Source of the DNA: CBDATG01 sp965200145 | GTDB lineage: Bacteria; Chloroflexota; Dehalococcoidia; Lucifugimonadales; Lucifugimonadaceae | Direction of reading: 5' to 3' | Assembly (NCBI GenBank): GCA_965200145.1 | Contig: CBDATG010000002.1 | Coordinates: 1-64,000, forward strand | DNA: 64,000 nucleotides | The notes under the pieces: model-generated | Database searches by the model: none | Seen by the model: the letters and a program-made list of their open reading frames with translations, nothing else | What the model was told of the DNA's origin: nothing | In this document: positions 8,170-18,134 of the stretch, piece by piece | Layout of the letters: each line of letters opens with the position of its first letter | How positions within the stretch are numbered: the stretch's first letter is position 1 | Position numbers and translations under genes: made by a program

Positions 8170-11100
8170 ATGTTGAATCTGAAGCCCGCCCACGCGTTCG
8201 CCTATGCGCGAATGATTCTGGTAACGCTGGCCGCCGGATTGATGATGTTGGGCGCAGTCCAGTTTACGTACGATCAAGGTCGACTAGTAGCGGAATCGCC
8301 GTGTGATGCCTCGATCGGATCACCACGTGCGCCCGGTCCCCCGAGGAACGTGAAGGCGCAATTCATGAACGGTAGCTTCAGGCTGACTTGGTCCGCGCCG
8401 TCGGACACTGGGAACCCGACGCTGTCGGGCTATAGGGTGCATTGGGACCCATCCGAGCCTCCGCTCGACGAACTTCCAACGACTACGGGCAGGAATGTTC
8501 CACAGTGGAAGGGAATCGGGTTAACGCATACGATCAAGGTCGCCGCCGTAAACTGCGCGGGTTCGAGCTCCCTGACATCGGTTGACGCACTGGGAGCCGA
8601 GCTCCCATCGGTGCCTCGCACGTTTGGCGTGGAGATAGCGGGGACATTCGCGATCATCTCATGGAAGGCCCCGGCATCTACAGGTTCGGCAAGGGCGATC
8701 TCGGGCTATGTCCTAACCTACGAAACCGGGAGTGATTCAACCACGGTGCAGCTAGCGCACAATGTGTTCGAGCACATCTTGAGCGGCTTGACCGCAGGGG
8801 CACGCTACACATTCCAACTGGCAGCCAAGTCGACCTACGGCTCCGGTGCGATTGCCAGCTCCGTGGCGACAATTCCGCTTCCGAGTGATGCGCCGCGTTC
8901 CTTTAGCGCGACGTATAGTGGTGGCCAAATCGTCCTTACTTGGCGCGCGCCCGCTTCTAGCACGACGGTATCGGGGTACAGGCTGAGTCAAACCGTTAGC
9001 GGTAACACGACGACAACGAACCTGGCCGCGACCGCGCGCCGGCACGCCATTAGCAGTCCGACGGCCGGTGCGACCTACAAGTTCCGTCTATCGGCAGTTG
9101 CAAATGGTAGCGAAGGCACGGCAGTGACGGCATCGGTGACCGTACCGTCCGTGCCGGGAGCGCCGACAGCGTTGAGCGCGAGGATGTCCGGCGAAGATGT
9201 TGTTGTATCTTGGTCAGCCCCTTCGGCCGCTACTCAATCGTCTATTACGGGTTACAGCGTTTCGTGGTCTGTTGGTCAACTCACAGGGTCAGGTTCTACC
9301 ACCGCATCGGTTCGGAGTTACACGATTAGCTCTCCTGCACGCGGCACAACTTTGAGTATCACTGTGTCTGCGACATCCGCGCTAGGTAATGGAGCATCGG
9401 CGACAGTGTCGTTCACCGTGCCATCGCCGCCGTCTGCACCTCGGAGTCTCTCCTTAGCAATGTCTGGCGCGAACCTAGCAGTCAGTTGGGATGCCCCCGC
9501 CCAGAGCGGTACGACTGCAGTGAGCAGCTATAACCTCAAGTGGAGTTACGACAGCACGGTTGGGTCCGCGCGTCTCGGTGGTACTACGCGGAGTTACACG
9601 ATAACGTCCCCGGTTGCTGGCAAGAGATACACGGTTTCGCTCTCTGCCTCGAACTCGGCCGGCAAGGGGCCGCTAGCGACCGCGTCGTTTACGATTCCAT
9701 CGGCTCCGGACGCACCGCGGAATCTGGCCGCCAGGATGTCAGGAAACGACCTCGAGGTGTCGTGGTCCGCTCCGAGTTACGCAGGCACATCTGCCATTAC
9801 GGGTTACAGCTTGAAATGGAAGTTCGGCACACCGCAGCAGTCTGGTAGCACTACAAAGGATGGGAACGAGTTTTCGCACACCATCGCATCGGCAACCGCG
9901 GGTGCTACGTACGAACTTGTGGTGTCGGCGACCAACGCCGTCGGTTCGGGTCCGACCGCGACCTTGAGCTACACGATACCGTCGCCGCCGAGCAAGCCTA
10001 GGGACCTAGATGCCGAGTTACAGGCTAATGGCGATTTTCGGGTCTCTTGGAAGTCGCCCAACTACGCGGGAACGTCGGCGATATCGAAATACAGGCTGAC
10101 TTGGACGGTCAGCGGTTCGTCGGCAACGAGCTCAATCGAGACAACCGGATTGCTATACGACATCACTTCACCTTCGCTGGGTAAGACCTACGCGTTGAAC
10201 TTGGTTGCAATCAACGCGGTTGGAAATAGCCCAGCAACGACGCTGAACGCCGTCGTGCCATCGCCGCCCGGCAAGGTAGCCAACCTTGCGGTTCAGATGA
10301 GTGGCGAAGGTCTGTCTGTGAGCTGGGACGCACCTTCCTACTCGGGGACTACGCAACTGAGCGGATATGCGGTGAGTTGGGTGACGGGAAGTACGAACTC
10401 ATCCAAGACTTTGATGGCGGACACGACTACCTATACAATCCCGGAAGTAGTGCAGGGGAAGACGTACACGGTGGCAGTCTCTGCCAAGAATTCCGTCGGT
10501 GCTGGTCCCGGCGTGTCGCTTCAGTTTACCGTTCCTCAGCCTCCCGGCACTCCGCGAAACTTCACCGCGATGATGTCGGGAGGCGCTTTGGTCCTCGCGT
10601 GGCAGGCTCCGTCAGTCACGGGTACCTCCGCCATCACTGGCTATGCGCTTTCTTGGACTGTTGATGGAACGACAACTGACAGGACGCTTGGTGCCGCTGC
10701 TCGCGGCCACACAATCGCGTCCCCTGCGAGTGGTAAGACGTTTCAATTCAGCCTACGAGCTGTCAACTCGGCGGGGACGGGGCACAACGCCGACACCTCG
10801 CTCACAGTGCCACGACCGCCTGGTGCACCTACCAACCTTGCGGCATCGGTTGATGCGAATGGAAAGTTGACTGTTGAGTGGTCAGCACCTGCTCAGGCGG
10901 TGACTCCCGCGATTAAGCACTACGCATTGTCGTGGACCGTGACTGGCGACACCACTGGTGGTGCCACCCAGGTCGGAGTCAACGTTCGGAAGCATGTTAT
11001 CGCTTCGCCGACCAAAGGAGCGACCTATTCGTTCACCGTCGCGGGAGTTAGTGATGCCGGGACTGGCCCAACATCATCAATCAGTTACACGGTTCCGAAA

Positions 11101-14100
11101 CCCCCAAGCGAACCCAGTGGACTATCCGCGACAATCGTCGCCAATGGCGGTTTGCGGGTTTCTTGGTCCGCGCCGACATATCTCGGAACTCCCAAATTGA
11201 GCGGATATCGGATTTCTTGGACGGTAGGTGAGAGCTCCGGATCGGCAGTGAAACCAAGAGGACAACGGTCTCATGTCATCCAATCCCCGAGCGCAGGTGC
11301 AACGTACTCATTCAACCTGACCGCGTTCAACAGTGCTGGTAGCAGTTCAGCTGTCAGCTTGGACTACACGGCCCCAGCTGTTCCGGGGACTCCTCGCGAC
11401 TTCTCAGCGGAACTCGTTTCCGGGAATGTCAACCTCAAATGGAAGAGTCCGACTTACGTTGGCGTTCCTGCACTGTCTGTTTACCAGCTTTCGTGGAGCA
11501 TCCGTGCCCCTCGCACCGCCGCGGTGACTAGTGGGTCAGCATCATTGAGTTCATCGAAGTTGGCTCACTCATTGTCTAGCATTGCGGCAGGTTCCGAATT
11601 AGATATCTCACTCGTTGCCCGCAACTCTACGGGTGACAGCCCTTCAGTTGCCGCTACCGTTACGATTCCTTCCAGTCCAGACGCGCCGCGAAACCTTGAC
11701 GCAGAGCTGGGCACGGATGGCGACCTCGATATTACGTGGGCGGCTCCAACCTACACGGGGACTGCGCCCATCACTGGCTATTCATTGGAATGGACGGTTG
11801 GGGGAGATACCACTTCTGTCACCACGAACGCTTCGACGACCAGTTATTCGGTGACTTCACCCACTCCTGGTGCGCGTTACGACATAGCTGTCAAGGCGAC
11901 TAACTCGGTGGGAACCGGAGGAGCTGCGACGAACCACATCACAGTGCCGGCACCTCCGGGCGCCCCTAGAAATCTGGCATGGAGCCTTGTCACAGCTGAC
12001 GGAGATGTCGGTCTGAGAATCACTTGGGAAGCGCCTGAGGCTACTGGCACTAGTTCCATCAATGGTTATCGGATTCAGTACACGGTAGGCCAGACCAGCA
12101 CGACGAAGTCGCTAGGCACAGAAGCTCGCTCTTACACAATCGATGACCCGTTGCCCGGCGAACAATATACGATCAAGCTGAGTGCCCGAACCAACGACGG
12201 GACAGCCGCGGCGAGTCTGACCTTCACGGTTCCGAAGCCTCCCAGCGCTCCGCGGGAGTTCACGGCGAGCTTGGATCAATCTGGCAAGATCGCTCTCGGT
12301 TGGTCAGCGCCATTAACCGCGGGTACATCACCCATCTCAGGTTATGAGTTGTCTGTCAATGTCGGTACCAGCGGTGCACGCGGTGCCTCCTCCACGACTG
12401 CGGTTCTACCTGTTAGTGCGAGATCTCACGAAATCGCGGATCCGGTCCCCGGCAGGACATATCGTTTCAGGTTGGTGGCAACGAGCACCGCTGGAAAGGG
12501 TAACGCGGTTGAGCTGACCTTCACGATCCCTGAGATACCCGGCACACCTGGCGCGACTGTTGGCAACGTGAATGACGACGGCGACATCGCGGTTTCGTGG
12601 TCCGCGCCATCAAACCGAGTGGCGTCGGCGCTAACCGGCTATGAACTGACATGGAGGCGCGGATCGGAAACCGGTACCGCCAACATCAAAGACGGTACGT
12701 CACCGAGCTTCGTATTGGATGACCCCGTACCTGGCGGCGTCTACGCCTTCTCGGTTAGATCAGTCGGACCGGTTGGAAAATCGGCTACGGTCACCTTAAC
12801 GGTAACGGTTCCGGCCCCGCCGGGTGCTCCTCGCAGCTTCACCGCGTCCATAAGCGCAGGAGAACTGAAACTGTCATGGACCGCTCCAGCCGATGATGGA
12901 ACTGCCACTTTGAGTGGTTACGAGCTATCTTGGACCGTGGAGGGTTCTCCGTCGACGCCCCCTAACGGGTCCGCCACGCTAGGTGCGCTCGCGACTTCAT
13001 ACACAATCAGCACTCCGAAATACGGTTCGGTGTACGCCTTCAAGCTGCATGCTGTGACTTCGGATGGTGCAGGTCCGGTGACGGCGCTGCGCTATCGAGC
13101 TCCGACTGTGCCGAAGATGCCGTTGAACCTGTCGGCGCGGTACTCAGACGGGACTACGACTATCAGTTGGAGACCTCCCGCCTCAGATGGCGGTACTAGC
13201 GTGACCGGTTACGAGGTTTCGTGGGAACCTATCACCGGCTCCGGAAGAGCATCACTCAACGCCGACCAATTGAGTCTTAGCGTGTCTTCATTGAAGTTGG
13301 GTATCGTCTACAGGTTCGCGTTGATCGCTCGTAACGCGGTCGGTATGGGCCAGATTGCGACACTCGATTACGAAGTGTCTGCCAGTGCTCCATCGGGCAA
13401 GACGTTTGATGATAACCCCCGCCGTCTTCCACTGGACTTCAAAGCGACGTTCTTGAACGGGGTCTCTAGTTTTACGTGGCAGCTGCCCTCGGTGGAGGCG
13501 GATGATTCTATCGTCCAGTTCGTTTTGTCTTGGTCCGCCACGGAACATGATCACTTTGGCACGGTGACCCTGCTCCCAAACACTGTTGAGTACGACCTAT
13601 CTGGGTTGCGACGGGGAGCGGAGTATGCGATATCGCTGGTTGTAGTCCGAAAGACTGGGGCTTCAACCCCGATTGCGCGTTTCTTCACCGTGCCATCATT
13701 ACAGACTATCGATCAGACGACCGGGGTTGGTGCTGTCCCAAACGTGTCAACTGTCCTTGATCTTCGGGTGTCGCGTCAACCGCGCCAGACTGTTCGAGTG
13801 GCACGTTCGCAATGGTTGGGACCGGCCGACCTGCAGCTGTACCAGACGCGTGATTCCGTGCGAGCGTTTTGGGATGACCCGGAGAACCGTGAAGTGTTGG
13901 GCTGGACTGTTGACTGGGTGCCTGAATCGCCGGACTTTCCGGCGGTGTTGCCAGCATCAGTTCACCATTTCGCGATCGCGGCGATCGCTCCGGTTGAGTC
14001 GTGCACAGTTAAGGTGAGAGCGGTTTACGCGGATGGGCTCAGTGACAGGACCAGGGCAGTCATCTCGCTCGCAACCGAAGATTCCGCACGCGATCTGCCC

Positions 14101-14679
14101 CGATCGGAGACCCTAAACATAACTCACCAATTCGGGAAACAGGCGGCCATCCAAAGAGGTGAGCTATCAGCCCGCGTCGTCGCACCCTCCGGGACTTTGG
14201 TATTGGGCGACGCGGTCGAACTAAAGATGGGGATCGCACTAATGCCACGCATCAGTCTGGATGGATTCACCGTCTTGCATGAAGAGATGTCGCTGAAGTT
14301 GAAAGCCAGACTTCTACCCAATCGAAAGCACGCGGATACCGAGGCGTCGCGCTATCGTATGCTTTCACCACTAGAGGTCTGCTTGGCGAACCCCGACCAT
14401 ACTGGCCAATCCAACGAAACGGTTAATTCGGTTGTGGTCTCGAGACGAACGGGGATCCCAGATGTGCTGGATTCGGAACAGGTCCGACGTGGTGAGCGAA
14501 CGGAGACCTGCGCCTCGGTGCACGAGTTGGACTTGGACGAGCCGACTTATTTCGGGCTGGTCAGCAGGAATGTAACAGATGACGATGGTCTCACCTGGGA
14601 GGACACGTCGCAGGGTGTAGCTATCGGATTGCTGTTGGTCCTGAACCTGATATTCAGTTGGTCGCGAGCCCGGCGATAA
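8170..14679 (+). CDS. Giant multi-FN3 surface protein
   Basis: From ATG 8170 this is a 2169-residue protein; an in-frame GTG at 8104 is also possible. It opens with a signal or anchor helix (ARMILVTLAAGLMMLGAVQF). About 20 fibronectin type III domains of roughly 95 residues then follow from about 8330 to 14080. Each has the Trp strand (VSWSAP-like), a GY..SW strand pair, a TY.F.L.A.N..G strand and a Pro-rich joint such as VPSPPSAPR; the last two domains are worn. A domain of about 180 residues without FN3 repeats follows, then one C-terminal helix (GVAIGLLLVLNLIF) and a short basic tail (SWSRARR). The topology suggests a cell-anchored extracellular stalk or adhesin. DNA copies have diverged, so this is an old expansion. 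A TAGAAT at 8087-8092 is a weak -10 candidate. Confidence 0.85.
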   Translation: MLNLKPAHAFAYARMILVTLAAGLMMLGAVQFTYDQGRLVAESPCDASIGSPRAPGPPRNVKAQFMNGSFRLTWSAPSDTGNPTLSGYRVHWDPSEPPLDELPTTTGRNVPQWKGIGLTHTIKVAAVNCAGSSSLTSVDALGAELPSVPRTFGVEIAGTFAIISWKAPASTGSARAISGYVLTYETGSDSTTVQLAHNVFEHILSGLTAGARYTFQLAAKSTYGSGAIASSVATIPLPSDAPRSFSATYSGGQIVLTWRAPASSTTVSGYRLSQTVSGNTTTTNLAATARRHAISSPTAGATYKFRLSAVANGSEGTAVTASVTVPSVPGAPTALSARMSGEDVVVSWSAPSAATQSSITGYSVSWSVGQLTGSGSTTASVRSYTISSPARGTTLSITVSATSALGNGASATVSFTVPSPPSAPRSLSLAMSGANLAVSWDAPAQSGTTAVSSYNLKWSYDSTVGSARLGGTTRSYTITSPVAGKRYTVSLSASNSAGKGPLATASFTIPSAPDAPRNLAARMSGNDLEVSWSAPSYAGTSAITGYSLKWKFGTPQQSGSTTKDGNEFSHTIASATAGATYELVVSATNAVGSGPTATLSYTIPSPPSKPRDLDAELQANGDFRVSWKSPNYAGTSAISKYRLTWTVSGSSATSSIETTGLLYDITSPSLGKTYALNLVAINAVGNSPATTLNAVVPSPPGKVANLAVQMSGEGLSVSWDAPSYSGTTQLSGYAVSWVTGSTNSSKTLMADTTTYTIPEVVQGKTYTVAVSAKNSVGAGPGVSLQFTVPQPPGTPRNFTAMMSGGALVLAWQAPSVTGTSAITGYALSWTVDGTTTDRTLGAAARGHTIASPASGKTFQFSLRAVNSAGTGHNADTSLTVPRPPGAPTNLAASVDANGKLTVEWSAPAQAVTPAIKHYALSWTVTGDTTGGATQVGVNVRKHVIASPTKGATYSFTVAGVSDAGTGPTSSISYTVPKPPSEPSGLSATIVANGGLRVSWSAPTYLGTPKLSGYRISWTVGESSGSAVKPRGQRSHVIQSPSAGATYSFNLTAFNSAGSSSAVSLDYTAPAVPGTPRDFSAELVSGNVNLKWKSPTYVGVPALSVYQLSWSIRAPRTAAVTSGSASLSSSKLAHSLSSIAAGSELDISLVARNSTGDSPSVAATVTIPSSPDAPRNLDAELGTDGDLDITWAAPTYTGTAPITGYSLEWTVGGDTTSVTTNASTTSYSVTSPTPGARYDIAVKATNSVGTGGAATNHITVPAPPGAPRNLAWSLVTADGDVGLRITWEAPEATGTSSINGYRIQYTVGQTSTTKSLGTEARSYTIDDPLPGEQYTIKLSARTNDGTAAASLTFTVPKPPSAPREFTASLDQSGKIALGWSAPLTAGTSPISGYELSVNVGTSGARGASSTTAVLPVSARSHEIADPVPGRTYRFRLVATSTAGKGNAVELTFTIPEIPGTPGATVGNVNDDGDIAVSWSAPSNRVASALTGYELTWRRGSETGTANIKDGTSPSFVLDDPVPGGVYAFSVRSVGPVGKSATVTLTVTVPAPPGAPRSFTASISAGELKLSWTAPADDGTATLSGYELSWTVEGSPSTPPNGSATLGALATSYTISTPKYGSVYAFKLHAVTSDGAGPVTALRYRAPTVPKMPLNLSARYSDGTTTISWRPPASDGGTSVTGYEVSWEPITGSGRASLNADQLSLSVSSLKLGIVYRFALIARNAVGMGQIATLDYEVSASAPSGKTFDDNPRRLPLDFKATFLNGVSSFTWQLPSVEADDSIVQFVLSWSATEHDHFGTVTLLPNTVEYDLSGLRRGAEYAISLVVVRKTGASTPIARFFTVPSLQTIDQTTGVGAVPNVSTVLDLRVSRQPRQTVRVARSQWLGPADLQLYQTRDSVRAFWDDPENREVLGWTVDWVPESPDFPAVLPASVHHFAIAAIAPVESCTVKVRAVYADGLSDRTRAVISLATEDSARDLPRSETLNITHQFGKQAAIQRGELSARVVAPSGTLVLGDAVELKMGIALMPRISLDGFTVLHEEMSLKLKARLLPNRKHADTEASRYRMLSPLEVCLANPDHTGQSNETVNSVVVSRRTGIPDVLDSEQVRRGERTETCASVHELDLDEPTYFGLVSRNVTDDDGLTWEDTSQGVAIGLLLVLNLIFSWSRARR

Positions 14680-14720
14680 GTGAAACCATGGAAACCCGCA
14701 CCGAGCGAGTTAGCAGGCCG

Positions 14721-14736
14721 TGAGTGCCAACACTCA
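14721..14736. repeat. Small inverted repeat in a convergent spacer
   Basis: TGAGTG, a CCAA loop and CACTCA form a perfect six-base-pair hairpin between the FN3 gene and dtd, which converge here. No T-run follows on either side, so terminator function is only a suggestion. The rest of the 194-base spacer shows nothing recognisable. Confidence 0.3.
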
Positions 14737-14873
14737 GTGGGATGTTCACTTGGACAGCTACCGTCGTTACCGTTGCCTGCCTAGCAGAATACAGCGTCGA
14801 CGGTCCATACCCTCGAGCATGAAATGGCGCCGCTATTTTGATTGCGATAGCGAGCGTACAACCGCTACCGCCA

Positions 14874-15341
14874 CTATCGACGCGGCTGGTGCCTGTCTGA
14901 CGAGTCGATAATGAAGGTTGCGGGCCCGTCGTTGACAAGATCAACCAACATCATGGCACCGAAGATTCCCGTTTCGACCTTGACGCCTAGCATCTCAAAG
15001 GATTGAATCACGCGGTTGAAAAGCGGTTGGGCGACATCTGGAGCGGCGGCTTCAGTGAATCCAGGCCTCCGCCCCTTGCGAGTGTTGGCGTAAAGCGTGA
15101 ACTGGCTAATGAGCAGTACTCCGCCAGAGATGTCGGTAAGTGAACGGTCGAATCCCGATGAATCGTCTTCTGCACGGAATACTCGCAAGTTAACGGTTTT
15201 GGCAACGAGATAGTCTATGTCGTCTTCGGTATCGTCCCGAGAGATACCGCATAGAATGGCGAATCCATCGCCGATTTCGCCGGTAACTTCGCTCTCAACG
15301 GTCACCTTGGCACGCGTGACGCGCTGGATGACGAATCGCAT
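14874..15341 (-). CDS. dtd: D-aminoacyl-tRNA deacylase
   Basis: Removes D-amino acids mischarged on tRNA, a cytoplasmic proofreading enzyme. The 155-residue length fits the family, as do the two active-site motifs: SQFTLYANTRKGRRPGF and the cross-subunit NDGPATF near the C terminus. The start MRFVIQRVTRAKVTVE is typical. It follows an FmdB-like gene on the same strand after 29 bases and is probably the last gene of the purine/translation run. Confidence 0.95.
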   Translation of the reverse strand: MRFVIQRVTRAKVTVESEVTGEIGDGFAILCGISRDDTEDDIDYLVAKTVNLRVFRAEDDSSGFDRSLTDISGGVLLISQFTLYANTRKGRRPGFTEAAAPDVAQPLFNRVIQSFEMLGVKVETGIFGAMMLVDLVNDGPATFIIDSSDRHQPRR

Positions 15342-15370
15342 CTGGTGAGACGAGTGTCGCTAACCCCGAG

Positions 15371-15691
15371 TCAATCGGACTTCGCGGAGGATTTCGATGA
15401 CTTTTCCGACTTGCTATCCTTTGATGCCTTCGCTCCGCTGTCGGATGACGACTTGGCCTCGCCGTTAGCCTTCGATTCGGAATCTCCGTTCCGGCCACTC
15501 CCGTTGGACGAGGAGTTTCTGCCGTAGTCGGTGGTGTAGAAGCCCGAGCCTTTATACAGCACCATCGGCACGGACATCTGACGCTTGCCTGCCTTACCGC
15601 ACTCGCCGCAGGTCGCGACAGGGTCAGCCGACCAAGATTGCAACACCTCGAAGATGTGACCGTCGGCGCATTTGTAATCGTAAAGTGGCAT
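15371..15691 (-). CDS. FmdB-family zinc-ribbon protein
   Basis: A 106-residue protein whose first half is the FmdB-type zinc ribbon (MPLYDYKCADGHIFE, then CGECGK). The first knuckle has Cys-x-x-Gly-His in place of Cys-x-x-Cys, so His may serve as ligand. It continues with the family's VLYKGSGFYTTDY block, then an unstructured Ser/Lys/Asp/Glu-rich tail (about residues 60-106). The role of the family is poorly known; it was named for a regulator of formamidase genes. It sits between purL and dtd on the same strand. Confidence 0.8.
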   Translation of the reverse strand: MPLYDYKCADGHIFEVLQSWSADPVATCGECGKAGKRQMSVPMVLYKGSGFYTTDYGRNSSSNGSGRNGDSESKANGEAKSSSDSGAKASKDSKSEKSSKSSAKSD

Positions 15692-15802
15692 ATCAATCCG
15701 ATGTGTCGTGATGGCGGTTTAAGAGCGTACAGCGGGCATCTCAAGAAATCGGACCATCATTCGGCCCGTGCGCACTCATCTGTTACACCTGCGCTAATCT
15801 TA

Positions 15803-18130
15803 TCAGCTCATGGGGTTACGTGTCATGAATTGTTCAATGAGCACCAGTTCTCGCTCGTCCTTGGGCGGCTGGATGTCCATCTCCATCCCTAGCGAGTTCT
15901 TGAATGCTGATTCCATCGATCGGCGCGCAAGATGGATCGGTATCGAAATCTCTTCGTCGTGGAACCAGATTGCCGGACCGCCTACGATGCCGACGGCTCC
16001 CCACGGGACTCCGCGCATATTGGCGCGCTCTTCCACTTCTGCGAGATGGGATTTGTCTACCGTCACCAAGATTCTAGACTGAGACTCGCCGAACATTTGC
16101 CAAAGCCAGTCAGCATCACCCAGACCCAGCTGCATGTCAATGTTGGCTTTCAAGTGAGCGTTGATCATAGCACCGACATCGCCCAGGACGCATGCTTCGA
16201 TAACGGCAACGGTCATACCGCCAGTTGAGCAGTCGTGGGCGGACTTGATCAATCCATCATTGATGAGATCGCGGCACAGTGCCTGCACCTTCGCTTCGAA
16301 GTTGAGGTCGATTTGTACCTCGCCGGCTGTAATTCCATAGAAGCGGTGCATCGCTTCGCTAGCACCGGCCCCGCCGACCGTGTCCAAAGCCGTATCGGTC
16401 CCAAGCATAAGTATGTGGTCCATCTCATCTCGGAACGCCGGGCCGACTACTTTGGAGACATCTTCGATGAGTCCTAGCGCGCCGACTATGGGGGTTGGGA
16501 ATATTTGTGACCCGGCGGATTCGTTGTACAGGCTCGCATTGCCGCTGACTACCGGTACGCCCAACGCGATGGCGGCGTCGCGAATGCCCGCGATCGATTC
16601 CTGAAGCTGGTATTGGATGGCCAGGTTATCAGGGCTGCCGAAGTTCAATCCGTCTGTGATTGCGATCGGTGTTGCCCCAACGCACGATACGTTGCGACAG
16701 GCTTCGGCCACGGCCGCCGCCGCTCCGTTGTACGGATCGGCCATCACCAATCTGCTGTTGCAGTCAACAGACATCGCTAGTGCTTTTTTCGTGCCCTTGA
16801 TGCGAATGACGGCGGCATCTCCTCCCGGGCCGGCAACCGTGTTGTTCTGGACCTGGTGGTCATATCTTCGCCATATCCCACGCTTAGACGCGATGTTTGG
16901 AGACCGCAGCATCCACACGGTGGCCATTTCTCGAGAGACCGGCACGGGAGGTAGCGCCGCGACATCGGCCCCGCGTATCGCAGCGATGTACGGCGGAGCG
17001 GGCGCGTCGAACGAATACTCTGGAGCGTCTGTCAGAATGTCAACTGGCGTGGCGCATTGCAAGTCGTCTCCGCAGGTGACGACCACATTGGAGTCGTCGG
17101 TGAACTCGCCGATGACGCTTGACGATAGGTCCCACTTATCGAATAGTTCGAATAGTTCATCGTTGTCGGTTGGCTTTACGGCTAACAGCATTCGCTCCTG
17201 AGACTCAGAGAGCATGATCTCGTAAGCGTTCATACCGTCTTCTCGTTGCGGCACCTGGGCCACGTCGACCTTCACGCCCATCGTGCTGCGAGCTGCCATC
17301 TCAACAGCGGCGGATGTGATTCCCGCCGCCCCGCAATCTTGCATTCCGACGACGCAGGGTAGCTTCGCGGCTTCCAAGCACGCTTCGATCAGCACCTTTT
17401 CCAAGAACGGATTACCGACTTGCACTGCGGAGCGCATCTCAGCTTGCTCTGAAAAAGCGCGGCTTGCGAGCCCAGAGGCCCCATGTATTCCGTCACGGCC
17501 AGTCTTTGCACCGACGATTACGAGAAGGTCGCCGGGAGATTCGGCACGTGCCGACATAATGCGTCGGCCTTCAATGACGCCGACGCACATCACATTGACT
17601 AACGGATTGTCGTCATATGAGTCGTTGAACTCTACCTCACCGCCGACATTCGGGACTCCGATGCAATTTCCGTAGTTCGATATACCTTCGATTACACCCG
17701 ACACCAAGTGCCGTGTGCGATCGTTGCTCGGGTCTCCGAATCGCAAGGAGTTGAGCAGGGCAATCGGGCGCGCACCCATTGCGAGGATGTCGCGCACGAT
17801 TCCGCCGACTCCTGTCGCCGCGCCCTGGACAGGCTCGACGGCGGATGGATGGTTGTGAGACTCAATCTTGAATGCCACCGCGAGCCCGTCGCCGATGTCC
17901 ACTACGCCTGCATTCTCAGCACCCGGCGAGACCAGTAACCGATCACTCTTGTTCGGTAGCGTCCGCAGCAGAGCTTTGGTGTGCTTGTACCCGCAATGCT
18001 CACTCCAGAGGGCACCGAAAAGTCCTAGCTCTAGCGGACCGGGTTCGCGCCCGAGTCGGTCTGTGATCGCCTCGTACTCGGCCCGCGTGAGGGCGACCTC
18101 ATCGAGGATTTCGTCTGAGACTGACGTCAT
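15803..18130 (-). CDS. purL: Phosphoribosylformylglycinamidine synthase subunit PurL
   Basis: Synthetase subunit of FGAM synthase, step four of purine synthesis; it uses ATP and ammonia delivered from PurQ. At 775 residues it is the small PurL type that works with separate PurQ and PurS subunits. Visible marks are LWSEHCGYKHTKALL near the N terminus (catalytic His), SHNHPSAVEPVQGAATGVGG, GMQDCGAAGITSAAVEM and the C-terminal SAHDCSTGGMTVAVIE. It starts four bases after purQ. No purS is seen next to the pair, so it should lie elsewhere in the genome. Confidence 0.97.
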   Translation of the reverse strand: MTSVSDEILDEVALTRAEYEAITDRLGREPGPLELGLFGALWSEHCGYKHTKALLRTLPNKSDRLLVSPGAENAGVVDIGDGLAVAFKIESHNHPSAVEPVQGAATGVGGIVRDILAMGARPIALLNSLRFGDPSNDRTRHLVSGVIEGISNYGNCIGVPNVGGEVEFNDSYDDNPLVNVMCVGVIEGRRIMSARAESPGDLLVIVGAKTGRDGIHGASGLASRAFSEQAEMRSAVQVGNPFLEKVLIEACLEAAKLPCVVGMQDCGAAGITSAAVEMAARSTMGVKVDVAQVPQREDGMNAYEIMLSESQERMLLAVKPTDNDELFELFDKWDLSSSVIGEFTDDSNVVVTCGDDLQCATPVDILTDAPEYSFDAPAPPYIAAIRGADVAALPPVPVSREMATVWMLRSPNIASKRGIWRRYDHQVQNNTVAGPGGDAAVIRIKGTKKALAMSVDCNSRLVMADPYNGAAAAVAEACRNVSCVGATPIAITDGLNFGSPDNLAIQYQLQESIAGIRDAAIALGVPVVSGNASLYNESAGSQIFPTPIVGALGLIEDVSKVVGPAFRDEMDHILMLGTDTALDTVGGAGASEAMHRFYGITAGEVQIDLNFEAKVQALCRDLINDGLIKSAHDCSTGGMTVAVIEACVLGDVGAMINAHLKANIDMQLGLGDADWLWQMFGESQSRILVTVDKSHLAEVEERANMRGVPWGAVGIVGGPAIWFHDEEISIPIHLARRSMESAFKNSLGMEMDIQPPKDERELVLIEQFMTRNPMS

Positions 18131-18134
18131 TTGG

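Noticed and set aside
8330..14080. Tandem DNA repeat or CRISPR-like array
   Set aside because: The periodicity of about 285 bases is at protein level (FN3 domains); DNA copies are strongly diverged and continuously coding.
14720..14911. 63-codon plus-strand frame after the FN3 gene
   Set aside because: Arg/Thr-rich with no ribosome site; it runs into dtd antisense.
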